This document shows positions 6,230-13,267 of a stretch of 16,240 nt of DNA, piece by piece (the first letter of the stretch is position 1; each line of letters begins with the position of its first letter). The notes beneath the pieces were generated by a model. That model was not told the origin of the DNA. It saw nothing but the letters and a program-made list of their open reading frames with translations, and ran no database searches. The stretch is from Flavobacteriales bacterium (lineage in GTDB: Bacteria > Bacteroidota > Bacteroidia > Flavobacteriales > Flavobacteriaceae). The position numbers and the translations under genes were made by a program. The stretch covers positions 1-16,240 of the forward strand of contig JALVLX010000040.1 of assembly GCA_027032855.1 (NCBI GenBank), read 5' to 3'.

Positions 6230-6955
6230 TTATTCTTCTACTTTAAAGATTATCGGCAATGTGTAAGTTACTTTTACCGGTCTGTTACGTTGTTGTCCCG
6301 GTTTCATCTTTGGTAATTTTGCAATAACTCTCTTAGCTTCTTTAACTAAATCTTTGTATTTAGAGCGTGCTCTAATATTTGTTACTTTTCCTGTTTTGTC
6401 TATAGTAAACTGAGTTAGAATTTTGACTCTTTCACCGGATAATCCTAAGTCAGATGCAATATCAGTATTAAAGTTACGACTCACAAACTTTTGTATTTTT
6501 TTACTCATACAATCTTTAAGCGCTTTACCTGATTTTCCTTCACAACCGGGGTAAATAGGTGGATTTTGAATAAATTGGAAAGCAACTTCTACATCCGTTT
6601 CTTCAACTTCTTCCGTTTCTATTTCTTCCACTTCTTGAATTTCTTCTTCGTCGTCAGTTTCGGTAGAAGCCACAATATCTTCTTTTACATCTTTTTCATC
6701 TTCAACCACTTCAATTTCTTCCGGTGGCGCTACTTGTTGGGGTGGCGGTGGCAATTTGATATCTTCTACGTTTACTTCCAACGTTTCATCTTCATCTTCG
6801 CCTTGCAAATTAAGCTTATCAATGTCTATTTTACTTTCATAAACTTTGAGTTCAATCAATCGCCACGAAGTAAATAAAACGACTACCAAACCTATTAAAA
6901 GGAAAGTTGTACTAAAATTATTCAAGTCTGCTCTCGGTGATTTTTTTGGTTCCAT
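6230..6955 (-). CDS. tonB: TonB-family energy transducer
   Basis: TonB spans the periplasm and passes proton-motive energy from ExbB/ExbD to outer-membrane receptors. The 241-residue protein has a short cytoplasmic N-terminus (MEPKKSPRADLNN) and one membrane anchor at about 15-31. A linker with PPPP (69-72) leads into a strongly acidic stretch (80-122), and the C-terminal TonB domain runs from about 150 to 240. The last contains LTQFTIDKTGKVTNIRAR, LPKMKPGQQRNRPVKVTYTLPI and the closing FKV strand. PPIYPGCEG (132-140) and a second Cys at 149 are typical of Bacteroidota TonB proteins. The linker is acidic rather than the mixed Pro-Lys/Pro-Glu of E. coli TonB. No exbB or exbD lies nearby, so it is a stand-alone copy, probably one of several. 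The gene has its own hairpin terminator. Confidence 0.93.
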   Translation of the reverse strand: MEPKKSPRADLNNFSTTFLLIGLVVVLFTSWRLIELKVYESKIDIDKLNLQGEDEDETLEVNVEDIKLPPPPQQVAPPEEIEVVEDEKDVKEDIVASTETDDEEEIQEVEEIETEEVEETDVEVAFQFIQNPPIYPGCEGKSGKALKDCMSKKIQKFVSRNFNTDIASDLGLSGERVKILTQFTIDKTGKVTNIRARSKYKDLVKEAKRVIAKLPKMKPGQQRNRPVKVTYTLPIIFKVEE

Positions 6956-7244
6956 ATAAAATATTTTTTACTTTTAATGTTGATTATCAGCTTGTTGTGG
7001 TTTATTTGATGAAATAAGTAAACAACAATGAATAAAAATGTTTTTTCTAAAATTTACTTTTGCTAATATATAAAATATTTTTTAACGTCCAATAAGTTTA
7101 TTTTTTTTTGATGATTTGATGATTTGTTCTGCTTCGTTGAATATTTTGCTTTTTACTTCATGCCAAAATACTTCATCCAATTTGAGGAAATAATGGATGT
7201 TTTATCTGTTTCAATGAATACTTTGTGTTGATGGTTACGCAACA
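6956..7244. other. AT-rich gene-free stretch between queE and tonB
   Basis: This is the upstream region of tonB and holds no convincing promoter match: no CAAAnnTA on + was found within 150 bases. A stop-to-stop frame of 39 codons on the - strand (7204-7085) encodes a fairly protein-like stretch (FLKLDEVFWHEVKSKIF) but has no ATG and no recognised relative. It may be a relic or chance. Confidence 0.5.
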
Positions 7245-7276
7245 CTTCTAACTTCTAATTTCTAATTTCTAATTTG
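7245..7276 (-). repeat. AAATTAG heptamer array 3' of queE
   Basis: On the queE strand the units run AAATTAG, AAATTAG, AAATTAG (first partial on the + count), AAGTTAG, then AAGTGTT, preceded by TC. The array starts about 20 bases after the stop. Its layout, TC, four units, then AAGTGTT, is the same as the array behind sbcC at 13020-13056. No hairpin terminator is seen after queE. Confidence 0.8.
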
Positions 7277-7295
7277 AAGATAAGTTATGAACAGT

Positions 7296-7922
7296 TTATG
7301 GAATGTTCAAATACTTATGGGTTTGCAAGGATATAAGCCATTGCGGATGTTTTTCGACATAGTCAATTATTAAAGGTGTCATTTTGTCGCGTTGTGACCA
7401 TTCGGGTTGTAAATATAATTTACATCCGGTATTTTGAACAAAACCGGCTTGCTTTTCGGCAAAATCAAAATCGGTTTTGTTTTGAACAATTACTTTTAGT
7501 TCATTGGCTTTTTGATAAAATGCTGGAATTGGCAACTCATTTTTCTTAGGAGATAAACAAATCCAATCAAAATTTCCGGAAACTTTCCCGGTCCCTGAGG
7601 TTTCCAAGTGAATTTGCTTTTTTAATTCTTTGAGTTTGCCGGTCAAGTAATCCAAATTGTACAAGGTTGGTTCACCACCGGTAATAATGACGGTTTCAAT
7701 ATGATCGGGGATATGTTCCAATATGGTATCAACCTCAGTCAGTGGGTGGCGTTCCGGATCCCAACTTTCCTTAACATCACACCAATGACACCCGACATCA
7801 CATCCGCCAATACGGATAAAATACGATGCCAAACCGGTATGATAACCTTCTCCCTGAATGGATAGAAAGTGCTCCATAACCGGTAAGTGCCGTCCGTCAT
7901 CTTCAAATAAATTCTTTGTCAT
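7296..7922 (-). CDS. queE: 7-carboxy-7-deazaguanine synthase (radical SAM)
   Basis: QueE rearranges 6-carboxytetrahydropterin to 7-carboxy-7-deazaguanine, the ring-contracting step towards preQ0 and queuosine in tRNA. The 208-residue protein has SIQGEG (21-26), the iron-sulfur motif CDVGCHWC (C41, C45, C48; CX3CX2C), TGGEPTLY (81-88, SAM binding), LETSGTG (105-111), CLSPKK and the closing QTHKYLNIP. All are usual in Bacteroidota QueE. Queuosine partners (queC, queD, queF) are not in the window, so the gene stands alone. The start ATG at 7920-7922 fits family length. A TAATTTTG element 20 bases upstream implies a very short leader, which rules out a leader riboswitch. It diverges from sbcD across 230 bases. 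Confidence 0.95.
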   Translation of the reverse strand: MTKNLFEDDGRHLPVMEHFLSIQGEGYHTGLASYFIRIGGCDVGCHWCDVKESWDPERHPLTEVDTILEHIPDHIETVIITGGEPTLYNLDYLTGKLKELKKQIHLETSGTGKVSGNFDWICLSPKKNELPIPAFYQKANELKVIVQNKTDFDFAEKQAGFVQNTGCKLYLQPEWSQRDKMTPLIIDYVEKHPQWLISLQTHKYLNIP

Positions 7923-7941
7923 CGTTACACAAAATTGCCTG

Positions 7942-7949
7942 CAAAATTA
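7942..7949 (-). promoter_or_regulatory. queE: Candidate -7 element of queE
   Basis: The - strand reads TAATTTTG followed by CA, a good TAnnTTTG match. Transcription would begin only 10-15 bases before the ATG. The nearest TTTG upstream is too far away (about 32 bases) to be a normal -33 element. Confidence 0.4.
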
Positions 7950-8065
7950 CACAATTTTTATGACGTGGTCATTGTATTAAACAAAAGTCGGGAAAGCTCT
8001 CAACGATATTAGAATGTAAGATTTTTTAGTAAAGTATTTTTTTTGAAGTGTATAACATTTTTGGG

Positions 8066-8096
8066 TTGCAAAAACAAAAGAATTAGATTAAATTTG
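8066..8096 (+). promoter_or_regulatory. Candidate Bacteroidota promoter of sbcDC
   Basis: TTG at 8066-8068 and TAAATTTG at 8089-8096 are separated by 20 bases, which fits the flavobacterial consensus of TTG, 17-23 bases, TAnnTTTG. The predicted leader is about 50 bases. A weak AAAGGA lies at 8131-8136, rather far from the ATG. Confidence 0.55.
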
Positions 8097-8152
8097 AAAC
8101 ATAAATATACAACATTACATTAATTCTTGTAAAGGAAACTGCTTTTAACACT

Positions 8153-9358
8153 ATGAAAATACTACACACCGCCGACTGGCACCTTGGACACCGCCTGCAT
8201 GAAAAAGCACAAACAGAAGAACAACAACTGTTCTTAAACTGGCTTAAAGAATATATTAACGAGCACAAAATCAACGTGTTGTTGATTTCCGGAGACATTT
8301 TTGATACCGGTTCGCCTTCCAATCAAAGTCTCCGGATGTATTACAACTTTTTGACCGATCTCAAGCAAACATCTTGTCAATCGGTAATCATAACAGGGGG
8401 TAACCACGACAGCCCGGGCACTTTGAATGCGCCCAAACAGTTGCTTGATGCTTTATCGATAAAAGTGGTAGGGAAAGCTACGGAAAATATTGAAGATGAA
8501 GTCTTTGAATTAGATATTAACGGAGAAAAACTGATTGTTGCGGCAGTACCTTACCTGCGCGATCAGGATATCCGTAGAGCCATTGCCGGCGAATCCTTTG
8601 ACGAACTGACAGACCGGTACAAAAAAGCCCTTATCAACCATTACGAAACAGTTGCCGGCTATTGCAAACAAATCAACACCGGTGATGTCCCGGTTATCGC
8701 AATGGGACACCTGTTTGCTGTAGGCGGTAAGTTGTCAGACAGTGAACAAAATATTTATGTTGGGACCTTAGGACACATTGGCGCCGGAGATTTTCCGGAC
8801 ACATTTGATTATATTGCACTGGGACACTTGCACCGTCCGCAAACTGTTGGTGGCAATGACAGAATACGTTATTCCGGTTCGCCGTATATTTTGAGTTTCA
8901 GCGAAATTAATTACCCCAAACAAATGGTTGAAATCACGATTGATGACAACGCCATAAAATCCATTAAAAACGTTGATATTCCACGATTTAGAGAAGTTTA
9001 CAGGTTAACCGGTACCAAGAAAGAAGTATTGGCGCAATACCCGTCTGTTATTTCCAACAAATACGGTTTAACACCTTGGGTAGAGATTGTTTTAGACGAA
9101 AATGAAACCGTCAATACCGATGATTTGAAAGCGCAAGCAGAATTGCACCAATTTGAAATTTTAAAAATCACTTTAAAAAACTTTGACCGGTGCCTGACCG
9201 GTATTGAAGAGCACTTAAAACAATCAGAATCTATCAAGGAGTTGGACCCCACTGAAGTTTTCCGGCTCAAATGTAAGGAACAAGACATCAATTTGGACGA
9301 ACGCCCCGAAATTTTAGATGCGTTTACCGAAATTTTACATCAAGTCAAAAGCCAATAA
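8153..9358 (+). CDS. sbcD: Exonuclease subunit SbcD (Mre11-type nuclease)
   Basis: SbcD is the Mn-dependent nuclease of the SbcCD complex, which cuts DNA hairpins and blocked double-strand ends. The 401-residue protein shows the calcineurin-type metal motifs in order: ADWHLG (7-12; D8, H10), SGDIFD (46-51; D48), GGNHDSP (82-88; N84, H85), MGHLF (184-188; H186) and LGHLHRPQ (223-230; H225, H227). Residues from about 270 on form the SbcD-specific capping region. Its stop is 3 bases before the sbcC ATG, so the two are translated from one message. The ATG at 8153 begins MKILHTADWH, the usual N-terminus of the family. A promoter candidate lies about 60 bases upstream. Confidence 0.97.
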   Translation: MKILHTADWHLGHRLHEKAQTEEQQLFLNWLKEYINEHKINVLLISGDIFDTGSPSNQSLRMYYNFLTDLKQTSCQSVIITGGNHDSPGTLNAPKQLLDALSIKVVGKATENIEDEVFELDINGEKLIVAAVPYLRDQDIRRAIAGESFDELTDRYKKALINHYETVAGYCKQINTGDVPVIAMGHLFAVGGKLSDSEQNIYVGTLGHIGAGDFPDTFDYIALGHLHRPQTVGGNDRIRYSGSPYILSFSEINYPKQMVEITIDDNAIKSIKNVDIPRFREVYRLTGTKKEVLAQYPSVISNKYGLTPWVEIVLDENETVNTDDLKAQAELHQFEILKITLKNFDRCLTGIEEHLKQSESIKELDPTEVFRLKCKEQDINLDERPEILDAFTEILHQVKSQ

Positions 9359-9361
9359 GTT

Positions 9362-12300
9362 ATGAGAATATTAAAAATTGAATTACAAAATATCAATTCG
9401 CTGAAAGCGGATAAGCCCGTTGTTGTTGATTTTGAAAGCGAAGCATTTAAAGATATAGGTTTGTTTGCTATTACCGGCTCAACGGGTTCGGGCAAAACCA
9501 CCATTTTAGATGCCATTACCATTGCATTGTATCAAAATGTGCCGCGATTCCAAAAAACAAAAGGTAGCTTGACAGACGTGGTGAGTTTTGGTGCCAAAGA
9601 TGCATTTTGTCGTGTTACTTTTGAAAACAACCAAAAGAAACATGAAGCGTTTTGGGCTATAAAAATGACAAGCAAAACCGGGAAAAAACTCAAAAATCCG
9701 CAAGAAACGGTTTATTTAAAGGATTTAACCGGCAACCAAATACTTGCATCCCAAAAACGAAAAGTATTAGATGCCGTTGAAGAAGTAACCCAACTCAATT
9801 ACGAACAGTTTCTGCGTTCGGTGATGTTGGCACAGGGTGAATTTGCAGCTTTCTTGTCTGCCAAAGCTTCCGATAAAGGCAAGTTATTGGAGCAAATTAC
9901 CGGTGAAGAAATTTACAAACGGATTGGTGAACAGATTTTTGCACGTTTGAGGCAAGAAGAAGAAAGCTTAAATGATTTGAAAAAATCAATCAACGACAAA
10001 GATATCTTATCAGACGAAGAAAAATTGCATTTGCAAAAACAAGAACAAGAGATTAAGCTTGAAACAGAAGCTTTAGAGAAACAGTTGGACAAGGTCAGAA
10101 AAATTGACAAATGGTACAAAGATTATCACCAATACACTGAAAAGCAGGAGCAGTTATCAAAAAAAGAAGCCGAGTTTAATGCCTTTGTAGAAGCGCATCA
10201 AAAAGATATGACATTGTTGGCTGTCAACGAATCCGCTGAACCATTCAAACCGTTGATTGACAATATTTTAAGAAAGGAAAAAGCCGTCGAAGAAAAAATG
10301 TCCGGGGTTCAAAAATACAAGGCGGAATTAGAAACTTTGGAACCGGAAATCAAAAAGTTGGTCCAAAAAGAAACGGCTCTGACAGAGCAAGAGGCGCAAG
10401 CTAAAAAAGACATTTCCGAATGGGAGCCGAAATTTTTCGAATTAACACGGCTGGAGGAAAACATGAAAAACCGTCTTGATGAACTTGAAAAAATCAAGAA
10501 GGATTTGCATGAAAACGAAACAAAGACAGGGACGTTGCTGGCAGAACGGAAACAATTAAATACAAAATCAGATAATCTGAAAAAAGAGTTGGGCAGAATG
10601 AAAACAGAAGTAGAAGCGCAAAAATATTTAGAAACCATAGAAGAACAACTGACAAACTGGACAGCCCGGTTGACAAACTTAAAAAGTCAAACTTTACAAC
10701 TTCGAGAAATGCAACAGCTCGTAGCGCAAAGGCAAGAGGAAATAGAGAACAGCCGTAAAATACTTGCAGAAAAGGAAAGCGAACTGGCGACACAAAAGTC
10801 CGGCTTGCAAGATTTGGAAACCAACTTGCAACAAATAGAAAAAGAATTGGCAAAGCTTGACTTGACGCAATTGTTAGCACAAAAAGAGCAACAACAAACA
10901 AGCGTTGATAATTGGAAAAAGTTTTCGGAGCTCTCAGATGATTACGCGACAATCATGTTGAAAATCAACAAGATTAAAGAAGACATCAAAAACAACACCA
11001 AGGATGTCAGCAATAAAGAAAGCCGGTTGAAAAATATGTTGAAAGAGATAGAAAACCAAACAGAGTTAGTGGCAGATGCGCAACAAATATATGATTTGCA
11101 AAAAAGCATCAAAAACTTTGAAGAAGAGCGCAAGCATTTGATTGCCGGCGAAGCCTGTCCGCTTTGCGGGTCTACCCATCACCCTTTTGCAGACCACGAT
11201 GCGCCTACTGAAATTACGGAAGCGAAAGCAAAACTGAAAGCGCGTCAAAAAACATTGGAAAAGTCGATAGAAACAAAAAACCGGCTCAATACGGATATTC
11301 AAATTTTACGAAGTAACTTGGAATATGCCGGCAAACAACTAAGCGAATTCCAATCAGAAGTACAGCAAATTTTATCTGAAGCTCAAGACTTAAAACTCAA
11401 TGCCTCTATCGAGCAAAAGGAACATATCGATATTCAATACAAGCAAGCACTTGTGAAATTGAAAGACGTTGATGCTCAAATAAATAAAGCCCAAAAGTTG
11501 CAAACGAAAAAAGATAAAATAATCAAAACCTTGCGTGACGCAAAAGACCGGTTACATCAACTCGAAAAATTCGTAAGTGGTCATAAGGAAAAACAAAAGC
11601 TCTTCCAAGATGAAATAGGGGATAAACAAAAATTAATAGACGAACTGAAGCAAAAAATTAAGAAAACTGAACAGGATTTGACCCCGCAATTAAACCGCTT
11701 TGGATACAGCTTGCCAAGCATGGAAACTGCAGAAACTTTTATAGGAAAAATAAAAGCTTCTATCAAAGAATATAGTAGAAAAAAAGAAACTTTAAAAGAT
11801 TTAGAAAATGAAATCAGTAAAAATACAATCGCTATTGAGAATCTCGATAAAGACATTGAAGCACTAAAGCGGGAACATCAAAAACTGATTGAGGAACAAC
11901 AAGACACCGAACGGCAAATCCAAAGATTACGCGACAAACGGATTGCTGTTTTACCTGCTGATATCAGTGTGGCACAAAAAAAATCCGAATTAACGGCAAA
12001 TTTCGATGCTATAGAGAAGAAACAGCAGGCGACCAAAAAATTGTTAGAAGAAAAAGTCGCATTGAAACGCAAAAAAGAAACCCTGTTGCAGCAACTTGAA
12101 AAAGACGTCAAAGTACTCAATAACGAAATAACCAAAGACCGAAAAGCCCTTTCCGGGCAATTAACGGATAGTCTGTTTGACAACATGCAAGCCGTCCGGC
12201 AAGCCCTGCTTGCACCGGAAACCAAACAGCAATATCTCAAAATCAAGAAAAAAATTGATGAGGGCAAAATCAAAATGGGAACACGCAAAGATGAATTGCA

Positions 12301-13015
12301 AAAGGTAATAAATCAACATCTTGAGAAAAAAAGTTTTGAAATAGACGAAGTTGAAAATCTGGAAAAACTCGATGCGTTAGAAACACAACACGAAGAACTG
12401 TTTAGCGAAAAAGGTAAAATAGAAGAAAAATACAGAAAGGACGCTGAAATACGGGGGCGCAATCAAGAAATTACCAAACAAATTGACGCCCAAAAAAAAG
12501 TTGTTGACCTTTGGCAAGAGCTTTATAAAATCATCGGTGGGTCACAACATGCCTTTAATGTTTATGTGCAGCGTTTGACATTGCAACAACTTTTGCACTT
12601 GGCCAATATTCATTTGTATCGTTTAAACAAAAGATATTCATTAAAATTACCCGAAACCTACAAAGCCAAAGAAGAATTAAATTTCTTCCTTATCGACCAT
12701 TACCAAACCGGACAAAAACGTTTGGTGGAAACTGCAAGTGGGGGCGAAAAGTTTATCATCAGTTTGGCGCTGGCACTTGGCTTATCCGATTTAGCCAGCA
12801 AAAACGTCCGTATCGATTCTTTGTTTATTGACGAAGGTTTCGGCACACTGGACAGCGATACATTGGAAACCGTTATATCAACCCTTGAAACTTTGCAATC
12901 ACAAGGTAAGATGATTGGTATTATTTCGCATGTTGAGGCGCTCAAAGAACGTATTCCGCGACAAATCAAAGTTGTTAAAAAGAGTAATGGTGTCAGTACG
13001 GTAGAGATTGTTTAA
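9362..13015 (+). CDS. sbcC: Exonuclease subunit SbcC (Rad50-type SMC ATPase)
   Basis: SbcC is the ATPase arm of the SbcCD nuclease. It clamps DNA and gates access of SbcD to hairpins such as those formed by palindromes during replication. The 1217-residue protein has Walker A GSTGSGKTT (39-47), Q-loop region VMLAQGEFAAFL (about 154-165), two very long coiled coils rich in Glu, Lys and Gln (about 180-590 and 620-1060), and a zinc-hook CPLCG (C599, C602) at the midpoint. The signature SGGE (1126-1129), Walker B SLFIDEGFG (1153-1161, D1157, E1158) and D-loop TLD follow. It is somewhat longer than E. coli SbcC (1048), with the extra length in the coils. It is translated right behind sbcD. No hairpin terminator follows; a heptamer array does. 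Confidence 0.97.
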   Translation: MRILKIELQNINSLKADKPVVVDFESEAFKDIGLFAITGSTGSGKTTILDAITIALYQNVPRFQKTKGSLTDVVSFGAKDAFCRVTFENNQKKHEAFWAIKMTSKTGKKLKNPQETVYLKDLTGNQILASQKRKVLDAVEEVTQLNYEQFLRSVMLAQGEFAAFLSAKASDKGKLLEQITGEEIYKRIGEQIFARLRQEEESLNDLKKSINDKDILSDEEKLHLQKQEQEIKLETEALEKQLDKVRKIDKWYKDYHQYTEKQEQLSKKEAEFNAFVEAHQKDMTLLAVNESAEPFKPLIDNILRKEKAVEEKMSGVQKYKAELETLEPEIKKLVQKETALTEQEAQAKKDISEWEPKFFELTRLEENMKNRLDELEKIKKDLHENETKTGTLLAERKQLNTKSDNLKKELGRMKTEVEAQKYLETIEEQLTNWTARLTNLKSQTLQLREMQQLVAQRQEEIENSRKILAEKESELATQKSGLQDLETNLQQIEKELAKLDLTQLLAQKEQQQTSVDNWKKFSELSDDYATIMLKINKIKEDIKNNTKDVSNKESRLKNMLKEIENQTELVADAQQIYDLQKSIKNFEEERKHLIAGEACPLCGSTHHPFADHDAPTEITEAKAKLKARQKTLEKSIETKNRLNTDIQILRSNLEYAGKQLSEFQSEVQQILSEAQDLKLNASIEQKEHIDIQYKQALVKLKDVDAQINKAQKLQTKKDKIIKTLRDAKDRLHQLEKFVSGHKEKQKLFQDEIGDKQKLIDELKQKIKKTEQDLTPQLNRFGYSLPSMETAETFIGKIKASIKEYSRKKETLKDLENEISKNTIAIENLDKDIEALKREHQKLIEEQQDTERQIQRLRDKRIAVLPADISVAQKKSELTANFDAIEKKQQATKKLLEEKVALKRKKETLLQQLEKDVKVLNNEITKDRKALSGQLTDSLFDNMQAVRQALLAPETKQQYLKIKKKIDEGKIKMGTRKDELQKVINQHLEKKSFEIDEVENLEKLDALETQHEELFSEKGKIEEKYRKDAEIRGRNQEITKQIDAQKKVVDLWQELYKIIGGSQHAFNVYVQRLTLQQLLHLANIHLYRLNKRYSLKLPETYKAKEELNFFLIDHYQTGQKRLVETASGGEKFIISLALALGLSDLASKNVRIDSLFIDEGFGTLDSDTLETVISTLETLQSQGKMIGIISHVEALKERIPRQIKVVKKSNGVSTVEIV

Positions 13016-13021
13016 TTCATC

Positions 13022-13056
13022 AAATTAGAAATTAGATTTTAGAAATTAGAAGTGTT
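13022..13056 (+). repeat. AAATTAG heptamer array 3' of sbcC
   Basis: The units AAATTAG, AAATTAG, ATTTTAG and AAATTAG (13022-13049) are followed by AAGTGTT (13050-13056) and begin 7 bases after the sbcC stop. On their coding strands, queE and sbcC thus carry nearly the same 3' array. The variant ATTTTAG also occurs in the methyltransferase-GGGPS spacer. Confidence 0.8.
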
Positions 13057-13219
13057 AATGACATTTCATTGCGACTGATCCGGACAAAAAACAATGTAAC
13101 ATAAATTGCAAATCGTCGAAAACAAGCTGTTATTATTAAAATAAAGTATGGTTTAATCTAAAATTATGTTTAAAATGAAAAAAAACATCATTTAACATGT
13201 TTTTATAACGGAATGCTTT

Positions 13220-13227
13220 TAAATTTG
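13220..13227 (+). promoter_or_regulatory. maeB: Candidate -7 element of maeB
   Basis: TAAATTTG followed by CA is an exact TAnnTTTG match. It places transcription start near 13234 and gives a leader of about 34 bases to the ATG at 13268. The TTG at 13250 falls inside that leader. No clear -33 TTTG is seen. Confidence 0.45.
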
Positions 13228-13267
13228 CACTTTCAAAACAGAGACATTTTTGTTCAAATTAATCAAA

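Noticed and set aside
7085..7204. Short protein-like frame on the - strand between queE and tonB
   Set aside because: It is 39 codons between stops with no ATG, no promoter and no recognised family. Chance or a relic cannot be told apart, so it was not listed as a gene.
7923..7941. preQ1-type riboswitch ahead of queE
   Set aside because: The -7 element leaves a leader of only about 10-15 bases, too short for any riboswitch, and no C-rich hairpin is present.
10494..10952. Long antisense open frames inside sbcC (also 11878-12288)
   Set aside because: They are complementary-strand shadows of the Lys/Glu/Gln-rich coiled-coil codons of sbcC, giving artificial Ser/Leu/Phe-rich proteins.
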